A stretch of 64,000 nt of DNA from Planktothrix rubescens CCAP 1459/22 (GCA_904830895.1 LR882958.1:800001-864000), one strand, 5' to 3'. Shown: positions 9,468-17,825, counted from the stretch's first letter. Notes: generated by a model not told the origin, from the sequence alone. Numbers and translations are program-made.

Positions 9468-9929
9468 TCAAGGTTTTAGCAAGTAACTTTTAACTTGTTC
9501 TAGGAATGGTTGGATAAAAACCATTGCCTTTGCCGAGAGTAATTCATTTAAACGGGTATTAAGCAATTGGTAGACTTGAGTATCAATTGCTTGGGTATTA
9601 TGGGCTTGAACTATACCTGATAACCAATCAATCACTCGTCGCTGAAGGTATTCTGAATCATTTAATAACATCGCCATTGCACTATGGCGCAAAATCAGAA
9701 TCCATTGTTGTAAAACCTGTTCTAAGCGTTCTTGTTTTTCCTGGGGAAATATAACTGAAATTTGATCGGCAACAGGCTGAAAAATCACCACTTCTCGATC
9801 ACGAAGAAATTCATAAATTTTTAATCGTTGGGCTAAAGTTTCTGAATAGCTCTTGAAACCCAGCAATTCTTCGGTTTGAAGATAGCGATTTTCCGCTTTG
9901 ACTAATAATTGATTTAATTCAGCTTGCAT
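9468..9929 (-). CDS. Phycobilisome/globin-like protein with no cysteines (Slr0146-type)
   Basis: 153 residues, all-helical, containing LRHSAMAMLLNDSEYLQRR, the counterpart of the phycobiliprotein core helix. There is not a single cysteine, so covalent bilin binding is excluded. It is a paralogue of the protein at 6947-7429. It lies between the two V4R genes on the same strand in the order V4R, 88-aa protein, this protein, V4R, matching slr0144-slr0147 of Synechocystis. Together these suggest an assembly-related complex at the thylakoid surface; direct biochemical function is unknown. Confidence 0.8.
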   Translation of the reverse strand: MQAELNQLLVKAENRYLQTEELLGFKSYSETLAQRLKIYEFLRDREVVIFQPVADQISVIFPQEKQERLEQVLQQWILILRHSAMAMLLNDSEYLQRRVIDWLSGIVQAHNTQAIDTQVYQLLNTRLNELLSAKAMVFIQPFLEQVKSYLLKP

Positions 9930-9930
9930 A

Positions 9931-10114
9931 GTAATCAGTAATCAGTAATCAGTAATCAGTGTAAGAATTGAGTAATGGGTAATGAGTAATGGGTAATGGG
10001 TTTAAGAATTGAGTAATGGGTAATGAGTAATGGGTAATGGGTTTAAGAATTGATTGTTTACCTATTGCCGATTACCTACTACCCATTGCCTGTTTCTTTA
10101 CCCATTACCCATTA
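9931..10114. repeat. Short-period tandem repeats with inverted arm
   Basis: The stretch begins with TAATCAG units (9931-9960), continues with a 41-bp tandem unit built from GAGTAATGGGTAAT (from 9962 and 10003), and ends with reverse-complementary TACCCATTACCC (10077-10116). It could fold into a long hairpin between two genes of the same operon. No coding potential is seen. Confidence 0.75.
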
Positions 10115-10118
10115 CCTG

Positions 10119-10385
10119 TTAAAATAAACCCATTAAATCGTCGATGGTAACATCAAGTTGATCCGGGGTATTAGAAGCAGCAGCAGGTATAATCGGCATA
10201 ACTCCGACCTGGGGAACTCCTTCCCAATCAATCCGTTGAAAAAAATCAGCGACGGATAGGGTTAAATTTGACTGTGATGAAGTAGTCGGATGACTCTTTT
10301 CTACCCTCGCGGGTGTACCTAACCAGTTAAGATTACTGAAAAAGTCTTGAACAGATTCACTGAGCCAAACCGGGGGATTGTTCAT
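10119..10385 (-). CDS. 88-aa protein with duplicated SVxDFFxxxxWxGxP motif (Slr0145-like position)
   Basis: A short soluble protein with two copies of one motif: SVQDFFSNLNWLGTP (about residues 10-24) and SVADFFQRIDWEGVP (about 45-59), separated by a Ser/Thr-rich linker. The ATG overlaps the stop of the upstream V4R gene by 4 bp (ATGA), implying translational coupling. In Synechocystis the gene at this place is slr0145, an uncharacterised PAP member. The duplicated aromatic motif looks like a pair of short docking motifs. No catalytic residues are seen. Confidence 0.75.
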   Translation of the reverse strand: MNNPPVWLSESVQDFFSNLNWLGTPARVEKSHPTTSSQSNLTLSVADFFQRIDWEGVPQVGVMPIIPAAASNTPDQLDVTIDDLMGLF

Positions 10386-11092
10386 CGCAACACCACTCCA
10401 TCCTGTAATTTTCGCTGAATATCCCTGGCGGTGGCCCCTTCATTCAGCCAAAAACCCGCAGCATCGATCCGATCTGGGTTTCCCAAAAGAAACTTACAAT
10501 AGGTTTCTCCCATGGAATAACATTGCAGTTCTATACAACTTAGGCTTTTTTTAACTAAATTGCTAAAAAATCCAGCAAATAATCCAGCATAGATATGACA
10601 AACGGGTTTGCCCACATCGCCTAACGTCCGGGCAACGGCTGAGTCAAATAGGTTAATAAAGATACAGCCATGTTTGCGATCGCTCATGTCCACTTCCCAG
10701 CGTCCCCAACCTTGGGCAGTAAAAGGCCACCACCAAGTTTCTAAGAGAAACATCAGGTTAGACTGTCGAATACTTTGGCCATATTCGGCCTCATACCACT
10801 GCTGGAAAAAGATAGCATCCTTAACGCCCCATTCTTTGCCAATGGTATACATGATTACCGAGGAGGCGCTACCGACTTCTTCCTCTAATCCTTCGACCAA
10901 ACCGATGATAAAATCTTCACTGGTAAAGATATTTCGCATTTGATTCCAGTCTGTGACCGTACCCATAGACGGATCAAAGCTGAAAAAATCTTGAAATCGA
11001 TAATGATTATGGGCTTTAGGATTACTTATTTTGAGTTTGGATTGATGCTCAACAGGATGTTGAGGGGCGGCGCTTGAAGCCATTAGCTGCAT
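10382..11092 (-). CDS. V4R-domain protein (Slr0144-type, PAP cluster)
   Basis: 236 residues. The C-terminal half is a V4R domain with the cysteine set intact: KPVCHIYAGLFAGFF, SCIELQCYSMG and GETYCKFLLG. The N-terminal ~60 residues are polar and variable. The ATG at 11092 sits almost on top of an AAGGAG box, so the second ATG at 11083 (MASSAAPQ) may be the true start. It is the first gene of a minus-strand run with the 88-aa, phycobilisome-like and second V4R genes. By the known role of the slr0144-slr0152 operon it probably takes part in photosystem II assembly, perhaps binding a pigment precursor. Confidence 0.83.
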   Translation of the reverse strand: MQLMASSAAPQHPVEHQSKLKISNPKAHNHYRFQDFFSFDPSMGTVTDWNQMRNIFTSEDFIIGLVEGLEEEVGSASSVIMYTIGKEWGVKDAIFFQQWYEAEYGQSIRQSNLMFLLETWWWPFTAQGWGRWEVDMSDRKHGCIFINLFDSAVARTLGDVGKPVCHIYAGLFAGFFSNLVKKSLSCIELQCYSMGETYCKFLLGNPDRIDAAGFWLNEGATARDIQRKLQDGVVLR

Positions 11093-11157
11093 ACTCCTTT
11101 TTAATCGACAGGGTTTAAAACTGGGGTCAAATTTCTCAACCTAGGACTGACAAATAC

Positions 11158-11260
11158 TAGGAAACAGGGAACACCGGATCTGGGAATAGGGGGAAAAGAC
11201 TTCATCTTTTGCCTCTTACCTCTTGCCCCTTTCTTCGGTCAATTCAAGTTATAGGGGATT
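11158..11260 (-). repeat. Dispersed TATAGCA-family element, degraded copy B
   Basis: This segment shares GGAACACCGGATCTGGGA and GGGGAAAAGACTTCA with the other copies and ends with AAGTTATAGG. The inverted termini are not both recognisable, so it is a decayed copy. The rest of the 11093-11507 intergenic stretch shows no convincing gene, only a HIP1 site at 11472. Confidence 0.5.
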
Positions 11261-11507
11261 AATTCTCCTGGCGGCGGTTCTGAGTCAATTTGATTAATGC
11301 ACCTGTTGTATCTAATTTAACTCGATTCTTTGCCATGAAGCACTACATTTTTTGAAACTCACTGACAGATAGGGAAATCAACACCACTTTTGAGGGGAGT
11401 GGGTATCAGATTTTGGAATTGATTTTTGTTTAAGTCGCCTTATGTTCAAAAATTAAATCAAGAGGAAGTTGGCGATCGCTCACCCACTTCCTCTGAGCAA
11501 TTAAACG

Positions 11508-12015
11508 TTGACATCCACCCCGCCGTAAACGGACGGGGATTCCTCACCACGCCACCTTTTTAGGATGGTCGCTGAATGGGGATAAGGTAGATTGCTATCA
11601 AGATATTGTAGTTGATACTCCCCAGGGCTGAAGCCACGGGGATTCTTGAATGAATCCGAAAACTCTCAAAGGCGCTATCAAATCACCTCTACACGCTCAA
11701 AACAACTACCCTTATAAAAGATATTGCAATTGCGCTTACTTTTAAATTGTGTTTGTTTTCATAGACCATCACAACGCCAGATAGGTACGCTTCACACTCT
11801 GCCATTACTTGTCAGTTATACAGGCTTACTACTCCTCAAGGAGTGTGGTGGCTCACTGTGCCGGGATTTCTCCGATACTAGAGTGTTTCAACACGCAGAT
11901 GGTTGTTTTACTTACGATCTATTCTAACTCAACTTTTCAATCAGTTAGATCAGGAAATATTGAAGGCGGTTGAAACCGCAGCCACTTTCCTCCCCATGTC
12001 TAAAGCCAGGGGCTT
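11508..12015 (-). mobile_element. Cluster of three IS200/IS605-type terminal hairpins, no transposase left
   Basis: Three GC-rich hairpins in the same orientation occur within 500 bp: 11518-11538 (CCCCGCCGTAAACGGACGGGG, preceded by TTGACATCCA), 11620-11641 (CCCC, GGCT/AGCC, GGGG, preceded by TTGATACT), and 11992-12012 (CCCC then GGGG, followed by CTTCTCGC). Hairpins of this kind, flanked by TTGAC-like and CTTCTCGC-like sequence, are characteristic of IS200/IS605 (TnpA/TnpB) ends in cyanobacteria. No TnpA or TnpB reading frame survives. The rightmost hairpin abuts, and has replaced, the 3' end of the small membrane-protein gene at 12000-12260. Nested remnants or a deletion derivative are inferred. 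Confidence 0.55.
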
Positions 12016-12260
12016 CTCGCTCGTTTTTTGGTGAGCATCCCCAAAACTACTTGATCAGAACTGTCAATATCTTGCGATCGCGGTTGACAAGCCAATCCCA
12101 AAGCAAACAAACCAAAGCCAGCTACCCGACCTACCACAGTCCCGATACCAGAAACCCCATCCCCTAACAACAACATAGCGACATCCGAAGGAGCGATGAT
12201 TAGGGCTAAACCTGTGAGTATTTCGAGAGCAGATGCTAGACCGAGCAGCTTTTTGATCAT
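12000..12260 (-). pseudogene. Small membrane protein, 3' end replaced by IS-type sequence
   Basis: 86 residues. Two hydrophobic helices are visible (LLGLASALEILTGLALIIA and GIGTVVGRVAGFGLFALGLA), a pattern I associate with a small DUF-type integral membrane family of roughly 120-130 residues. The reading frame runs past GML into TKKRARSPWL, which is encoded by the IS200/IS605-type terminal hairpin. The remaining C-terminal helices are therefore missing. It lies 15 bp downstream of the sulfatase gene and was probably cotranscribed with it. It is either a pseudogene or a shortened but still inserted protein. Confidence 0.6.
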
Positions 12261-12275
12261 GATTTTTCTTGCTGA

Positions 12276-13778
12276 TTAACGACTTGCAATACCAGAGGTA
12301 ATTTTCTCCATCACCTGATCAACCGTAAAACTGGCTGCTTTTTGACGTGGGGGAAACTCTTGGAAAGTGGCGATAAATTTGGCAACGATAGGCTGGGCTG
12401 CTAATACTAAAGGAATGTGATCAAACATCCAATCCCAATAGGTATTTGAGGTAATATCTGCACGCTCATAGGGATCGGTACGGAGATTGAACAGTTTTGG
12501 AACCCGCAACACAACAAAGGGTTCTGCCCAAATCTGGCAAGTACCTGTTACCCGTTGTTCCATGAAAACCGTCTTCCAGTGGTCATAGCGCAGTGCCATC
12601 AAGTTGCCATCATCACTGAAGTAGAAATATTCCAGTCGTGGGCTTTTTTCCACCTCGCCTTTTAGGTAAGGCACTAGGTTATAGCCATCCAGATGTACCT
12701 TGAAGGTTTTATTACCCGCCTGATAGCCTGTGAGTAGTTTTTCCTTAATATCTGGATCACCTGCCATCGCCACAAAAGTTGGCAACCAATCCATGTGACT
12801 GACAATTTCATTCGAGATACTACCCGGTTCAATCACACCAGGCCAGCGCACCAACTTTGGTACACGGAATGCGCCTTCCCAGTTAGTATTCTTTTCACTC
12901 CGAAAAGGGGTCATCCCCGCATCGGGCCAGGAATTCATGTGGGGGCCGTTATCGGTGCTATACATGACAAAAGTATTATCCGTGATCCCAAGGGCATCCA
13001 GATAATTGAGTAATTCCCCAACGCACTTGTCGTGGTCAATCATAACGTCGTGGTATTCCGACTGCCAGCGTCCCGACTGCCCTAAACTCCCAGGCTTGGC
13101 GTGGGTACGGAAGTGCATGTGGGTCGTATTAAACCACAGAAAGAAGGGAATACCTGCCTTTACCTGACGATCAATAAAATCCTTGGCTTTGGCCAGCACT
13201 TCATCATCAATGGTTTCCATCCGCTTCTTGGTCAGCGCACCCGTATCGACAATAGTTTGAGTCCCGTCTGGGTTGGCTTTACAGTCGAGGACACCGCGCG
13301 GGCCAAACATTTTCTTGTAATTAGGAAAATCTGCTGCGGGAGGATAGTCTCGTAATTCGGGTTCTTCTTCTGCGTTGAGGTGATAGAGATTACCAAAAAA
13401 CTCATCAAAGCCGTGGTTGGTGGGCAGCATTTCGTCTTTGTCGCCCAGGTGGTTTTTACCAAATTGTCCGGTGGCGTAACCCAAGGGCTTCAGGAGTTCG
13501 GCAATAGTCGGATCTTCAGCACGCATTCCTAGATTAGCTCCAGGCATCCCGACTTTACTTAAGCCTGTGCGAAAAACACATTGACCCGTGATAAATGCCG
13601 ATCTCCCTGCTGTACAACTCTGCTCGGCGTAGGAGTCGGTAAATAGCATCCCCTCTTTGGCAATCCGATCAATATTAGGGGTTTTATAGCCCATTAAACC
13701 GTGAGTATAACAACTGAGGTTAGATTGACCAATATCATCACCCCAAATGATGACAATATTTGGTTTTTTATCGGTCAT
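12276..13778 (-). CDS. Arylsulfatase-type sulfatase
   Basis: 500 residues, alkaline-phosphatase superfamily. The N-terminus has the metal-binding NIVIIWGDDIG, and residues 54-59 give SCTAGR, the C-x-A/P-x-R signature in which Cys55 is converted to formylglycine, the sulfatase nucleophile. Further conserved elements are FGKNHLGDKD, FLWFNTTHMHFRTH, DHDKCVGELL and STDNGP. It would hydrolyse sulfate esters and release sulfate. There is no signal peptide, so it acts in the cytosol or uses another export route. No formylglycine-generating enzyme or sulfate transporter lies next to it. The natural substrate cannot be told from sequence. Confidence 0.9.
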   Translation of the reverse strand: MTDKKPNIVIIWGDDIGQSNLSCYTHGLMGYKTPNIDRIAKEGMLFTDSYAEQSCTAGRSAFITGQCVFRTGLSKVGMPGANLGMRAEDPTIAELLKPLGYATGQFGKNHLGDKDEMLPTNHGFDEFFGNLYHLNAEEEPELRDYPPAADFPNYKKMFGPRGVLDCKANPDGTQTIVDTGALTKKRMETIDDEVLAKAKDFIDRQVKAGIPFFLWFNTTHMHFRTHAKPGSLGQSGRWQSEYHDVMIDHDKCVGELLNYLDALGITDNTFVMYSTDNGPHMNSWPDAGMTPFRSEKNTNWEGAFRVPKLVRWPGVIEPGSISNEIVSHMDWLPTFVAMAGDPDIKEKLLTGYQAGNKTFKVHLDGYNLVPYLKGEVEKSPRLEYFYFSDDGNLMALRYDHWKTVFMEQRVTGTCQIWAEPFVVLRVPKLFNLRTDPYERADITSNTYWDWMFDHIPLVLAAQPIVAKFIATFQEFPPRQKAASFTVDQVMEKITSGIASR

Positions 13779-13915
13779 TTTTAATTTCTCCTAAAAGTTT
13801 AAAAAAGGGGTATAGACACCTGCTATTTTACAGCAATCTTAATTATTATGGTAGTATTTTTAAAATAATGTTATACTAAATTTGCAATCTTAATATATTG
13901 ACATATATCCATTAT

Positions 13916-14172
13916 TCAATTAGCTAGGTTTAAAAATTCCTCTATTGTAATTATTTTTACTCCTTGAAATAAATTTAAAATAAGTAAGTCCTGATCGCCA
14001 GTGATAATATATTCTGCTTTTCCACTCAAAGCTAAAGACAATATTTTATCATCTTTGGGATCACGACACATTTTAATTATTTCTCTGACTTCTACAAATT
14101 CAACAGTTTTTTAGACAGAACCGCACTGACTAGAATATTGGTATCTAAAACTAAATATTGTCTAGGTTTCAT
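13916..14172 (-). pseudogene. Broken PIN-domain toxin (internal deletion and frameshift)
   Basis: On the minus strand the N-terminus MKPRQYLVLDTNILVSAVLS is read from 14172; it contains the first PIN acidic residue in LDTN. The frame then meets a stop. In another frame the C-terminal half follows from about 14105: CRDPKDDKILSLALSG, ITGDQDLL and a final LANs-like end with TGA at 13916-13918. In intact PIN toxins of this family, around 50-60 residues lie between the two parts, and these are missing. The gene is therefore inactivated by a deletion that also shifts frame. It is preceded by an antitoxin remnant (14162-14215). Confidence 0.75.
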
Positions 14173-14215
14173 TAATAATTGATTCTAAAATTTCTGGTGT
14201 TAAGCCTCTCGCCAT
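14162..14215 (-). pseudogene. Antitoxin remnant (C-terminal ~17 residues)
   Basis: A short frame, MARGLTPEILESIINET, ends at 14162 and overlaps the start of the broken PIN gene, the arrangement usual for an antitoxin-toxin pair. Its upstream part is absent, cut off by the Uma2 gene end at 14225. It is probably the tail of a lost antitoxin gene, although so short a match is weak evidence. Confidence 0.35.
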
Positions 14216-14224
14216 TGCCCTCAA

Positions 14225-14809
14225 TTAGTCTATCAACGGCCTCTGTTTTAACCAACCAAAAATTTGAGAGACCGTTAAATTAATATCAATTGATTCTAAA
14301 ATGGGTAACTTTTCTGCTGAATCAATCTTATAATTCTTCAAAATTTGATTGGGTTGAAATACAAAAATTGATCGTTCATCTGGATCAATTAACCATCCCA
14401 ATTTACAACCATATTCTAAACAATGCAGAATATTATCGATGACTTTTGTTGGTTTTTGATTGGGTGATAAAATCTCAATAGTCCAGTCAGGGAAAGAATC
14501 AAATTGATTAGCAATTTCTTCTTCTGGGGTTAGGGGTATTCTATTCCATAAAAAGACAGCAATATCAGGTACAATGGAACGCCCGCCAAAAGTACAACGG
14601 AGTTCCGGTAAAGCATAAGCGATTTTAGAAGGTTCTGCTATTTGGTTAATCGTTTCACAGAATTTATATTGTAGTTTACTATGTTGTCCTTGAGGCATTG
14701 GTTTTTGTCTGATTTTACCATCAATATATTCCCAGGCAGGAGATTCATCAATATAATATTGTTGAAGAAAAGATTCTAGACTTAAGGATTTAAGTTGGGT
14801 AGTAGTCAT
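14225..14809 (-). CDS. Uma2-family endonuclease (DUF820)
   Basis: 194 residues with the Uma2 pattern: an N-terminal YEYIDG-like element (SPAWEYIDGKI), Q..HS.LQ, then VPDIAVFLW and PDWTIEILSPNQ, which supply the D and E of a PD-(D/E)XK-type fold, and a C-terminal GWLIDPDERSIFVF. This large family is very abundant in cyanobacteria; the members are putative nucleases, often linked to mobile DNA, and the biological role is mostly unknown. It lies just upstream of a broken toxin-antitoxin pair, an accessory-type patch. Confidence 0.88.
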   Translation of the reverse strand: MTTTQLKSLSLESFLQQYYIDESPAWEYIDGKIRQKPMPQGQHSKLQYKFCETINQIAEPSKIAYALPELRCTFGGRSIVPDIAVFLWNRIPLTPEEEIANQFDSFPDWTIEILSPNQKPTKVIDNILHCLEYGCKLGWLIDPDERSIFVFQPNQILKNYKIDSAEKLPILESIDINLTVSQIFGWLKQRPLID

Positions 14810-14976
14810 GGCAAATTTAAGGTATTATTTTACATTTTATAGCAATTTTAGGATATTATCGGATAGTCTGATTATATCAAACCGTCTGCCTCAGTACGGG
14901 AAAGCATGGATTAAAATTTTAAAATTCCAATCCATAAGCTAAACTTTTAATCAGTTTCAGTGGGTTTGTGTTTAAA

Positions 14977-16473
14977 CTAGAAAGACCAAGCTAATCCTAA
15001 ACGCATTCCTTGTGCAGTCATCTTAACCGTTGAGGTGCCAATATTCCCGGCTTGTTCTACTTTTAATTGATATAAACGATAGCCTGTAGATAAGGTTAAA
15101 TCCCGCGATATTTGCCAATCCAAAGCTACTAATAAATCCCAATTGGCTAGGGCTTCACTTCCCCCTGTGATTGCGGTTCCGCCTCTGGTTTTAATTTTAA
15201 GATTATCGGCTAAATTGAGTGTAATTTGCGCTCCGAAGGAAGGATCAAACCAATCCGGTCGATAGTTGATTTTGGGGCCAGGATTAAAATCAAAATCCGT
15301 ATCGAGATAACCAAAACGAGTCCCACCATAGACTTCAAAATCAAGGGAAGGATAGACACTATTCGGTTTTGAGGTATCTTTAACCGTAGTTAAGGGAAGG
15401 GTTCCTAAATGCCATGCAAGTAAGACTTCTGCGACTAATAATTGAGTATTAAAATCAATATCAATCTCTGAACCTTTGTTAGTTAAACCGATTTCAGTAT
15501 ATGACCCCTGAAAGATTAATCCAATATCCCCATTCCATGCTTCTAAACGGGTTCCTAACTGTAAAATTTTGGTAAAATTAAGATCGAGAAGTTTTCCTAT
15601 ACCCAAATTAAAATCAACTTGAATCGGAACTTGACCGTAGGGAACTCGATTTACTATTGTTTGTACTCCTTCTCGAATTTGAGTTTCTAAGCGTGCTGTT
15701 AGGTCTTGTCCCCGTTCTTTTAAACGGTCTCTTACTCCTTGAGCAATGCGGTCTTCTAACCGAGTATTACTGCGATCAAAAGGCAGACGTTCCAAGACTC
15801 GATTAACGGTTTGTTCAATTATATCTTTGGGTAATTGATTTAAGATTCTATTCGTTATTTCAGCCGTAATTAAGTCAACTAAAACCACTCGATTTACACT
15901 TGCACCTTCTCCGACAATGGCATAACCCTGAATATTAAAAGGCACAAATAACATCGGTTCAACTTTAAATCTCCATCGGGATTTCTGTTCAGATGCTTCA
16001 ACATCTGGAGTAGAATTAGGTATATCTTCAGCTAAGAATTCATTGACAATATTATTGGGATTTTGGCTGAGTGTATTTCCCTCAATATTAGGTTGAGTTA
16101 GAATAGTTGTTTCTGGGGCGATCGCATAATTAATTATTCCCTGTTGGGAGAATTGCAAATCAGCAGCATTAATGCTAGGATTTAAGAAGGTTGAAGTTAG
16201 TTGAGAGAGTTTATAATCTTCAGCATTTTTTTCAGTTAATTGTTCTGATGGAGAAGGAGCGATCGCAATTTTTTCAACGGAAATCGGATTAATTTCAACC
16301 GAATATTTATCTACGGGAAAATGCAGATCAGAATTAATCAAAAACTGACCTTGATCTTCAGAAAAAGCTGAGGATACTGTCGGTTCAGAATCCAGATTAA
16401 CAGCACTAGCCCAAGCGGGAGCAGCGACCAGAAATGTTAATATACTTAAACCAGAACTTAAAGTTGATTTCAT
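14977..16473 (-). CDS. Outer-membrane-type protein with signal peptide and C-terminal beta-barrel
   Basis: 498 residues. A signal peptide covers about residues 1-23 (STLSSGLSILTFLVAAPAWA). A long polar linker, rich in Asn, Ser and Gln, follows to about residue 160. A short amphipathic region with heptad-like Arg/Glu helices (RILNQLPKDIIEQTVNRVLE) covers 205-270. The last ~220 residues alternate polar and hydrophobic strands and end in the aromatic residue Phe (LGLAWSF), as expected for an outer-membrane barrel inserted by BamA. I recognise no specific family. A porin or surface role is inferred. Confidence 0.7.
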   Translation of the reverse strand: MKSTLSSGLSILTFLVAAPAWASAVNLDSEPTVSSAFSEDQGQFLINSDLHFPVDKYSVEINPISVEKIAIAPSPSEQLTEKNAEDYKLSQLTSTFLNPSINAADLQFSQQGIINYAIAPETTILTQPNIEGNTLSQNPNNIVNEFLAEDIPNSTPDVEASEQKSRWRFKVEPMLFVPFNIQGYAIVGEGASVNRVVLVDLITAEITNRILNQLPKDIIEQTVNRVLERLPFDRSNTRLEDRIAQGVRDRLKERGQDLTARLETQIREGVQTIVNRVPYGQVPIQVDFNLGIGKLLDLNFTKILQLGTRLEAWNGDIGLIFQGSYTEIGLTNKGSEIDIDFNTQLLVAEVLLAWHLGTLPLTTVKDTSKPNSVYPSLDFEVYGGTRFGYLDTDFDFNPGPKINYRPDWFDPSFGAQITLNLADNLKIKTRGGTAITGGSEALANWDLLVALDWQISRDLTLSTGYRLYQLKVEQAGNIGTSTVKMTAQGMRLGLAWSF

Positions 16474-16520
16474 TTGATAATTGTTATTTATTTGAACGAG
16501 TTTCCTAAATTTAGATTATA

Positions 16521-16958
16521 TCAAAAATTTATGGATTTAACTATCACTCCAATAAAACTAACTAACCCAATTACAAGCAAAGCAATTCCGATAATTTCCG
16601 CACTGTAAGAGGTTTCGTATGTATAGCGATCACTTTCAATTCGTTGAAGTAACCGACGGTGTTCTCTTAACCCTAAAGCCATTCCTACCATTCCCGTACT
16701 AAGAAAAGACAGTCCAACGATAACAGAAAATCTTACGGGGTCAATCTTAGGATGAAGGTGGGTTTGTTCAATTGTTCTAACAATAGTTGGAATCCCAAAA
16801 CCAAAACCAATCAACGAGAGAGAGGTGCGTATCCAAGCCATTAAAGTGCGATCGGCGGCGGCTCGACTGCGGTATTTAGCCATTTCGGTACGATCTGTGG
16901 CTAATTCATCATTAGAAAGATGTTTAGGAGGTTCTGAATTGACGGGTGGCTGATTCAT
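16521..16958 (-). CDS. DUF202/YidH-type membrane protein
   Basis: 145 residues with the DUF202 signature RSRAAADRTLMAWIRTSLSLIGFGFGI at the start of helix 1, and three predicted transmembrane helices (about 40-65, 78-97 and 118-140). It is predicted to lie in the inner membrane, with unknown function. It is 6 bp downstream of the bile-acid-symporter-type gene on the same strand and likely cotranscribed with it. Confidence 0.88.
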   Translation of the reverse strand: MNQPPVNSEPPKHLSNDELATDRTEMAKYRSRAAADRTLMAWIRTSLSLIGFGFGIPTIVRTIEQTHLHPKIDPVRFSVIVGLSFLSTGMVGMALGLREHRRLLQRIESDRYTYETSYSAEIIGIALLVIGLVSFIGVIVKSINF

Positions 16959-16964
16959 AATTGT

Positions 16965-17825
16965 TTAGTTTTCCTGGGGTAATGTAGCTAATTTGCGCTT
17001 ATTCCAAATGGAGTAAGGAATACCTAAAATAGCTCCCAAAATTAAATAAGCTATCAGTGTCGGAATCACTTGCTGTTGTACATTATTCAAAATAGCAATA
17101 AATAGGGCTAAACCGACATTACGAGCAATACAGGAAATCGCTAGAATTGAACGATTATGATCATCTGGCCCCCCTAAAGTGTGTCCAATACCTAGAGATG
17201 TAATTACCATAATAGCGATCGCAATCATCGGTAATCCCCAAACTTTCAACAATAAAGGGAATCCCAATACACATAGTAATATGGCTAATACAAAAAACAA
17301 ACCATTCGACATAAAAGTTAAAAATTTAGCGATAGCATCTACATATTTAGCCCCATATTTTTGTAATAAAAGACCAATAGTAACAGGTAAAAATTGCGCC
17401 ACTGTTACTTGTTTAGCGACTTCTAAAATTGTTGTTCTTTCTGGAATTTCTTTAAATAAAATAGCGAAAATAGCTAAGGTTATAGGAGTAATGAAGACCG
17501 CCAGTAAAGCTAGGGTTAGCTGAAGACTCGCTGAGTAGGGAAATCTGGCTCCAGCCATTTGGGCTCGCATTGTGGTTAGAGGTGCGCCAGGAGATGCTGC
17601 TAACAGGACTAATCCTATTATTACTCCCGGCGGTAAATTAAACAGTTTGATCAGGATAATAACAACTAGGGGAACCAAGACAACAACGGCTAGAAGCGCA
17701 CGGAATAGTAAAGCAGGTTTGCGCCAAAAGGAGAGCATTTTCTCAAAAGAAAGATTGAGTCCGATGGCTAACATCAGAGCAAAAATCGTGACTTTGACGA
17801 AAATCAGTAATAAAGGATATTGCAT
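16965..17825 (-). CDS. Bile acid:sodium symporter-family membrane transporter
   Basis: 286 residues with about nine or ten hydrophobic helices. Conserved features of the BASS/SBF fold are present, including LAASPGAPLTTMRAQMAG near 76-93, a sodium-site region in this family, and ISCIARNVGLALFIAILN near 230-247 on the second repeat. Members move bile acids, small organic anions or similar solutes with sodium; the substrate cannot be inferred. The downstream DUF202 gene is probably in the same transcript. Confidence 0.85.
   Translation of the reverse strand: MQYPLLLIFVKVTIFALMLAIGLNLSFEKMLSFWRKPALLFRALLAVVVLVPLVVIILIKLFNLPPGVIIGLVLLAASPGAPLTTMRAQMAGARFPYSASLQLTLALLAVFITPITLAIFAILFKEIPERTTILEVAKQVTVAQFLPVTIGLLLQKYGAKYVDAIAKFLTFMSNGLFFVLAILLCVLGFPLLLKVWGLPMIAIAIMVITSLGIGHTLGGPDDHNRSILAISCIARNVGLALFIAILNNVQQQVIPTLIAYLILGAILGIPYSIWNKRKLATLPQEN

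Noticed and set aside
11724-12167. Two plus-strand frames (67 and 65 aa) in the IS-type remnant
   Set aside because: No start-site support and no similarity to TnpA or TnpB motifs; they lie in terminal hairpin DNA.
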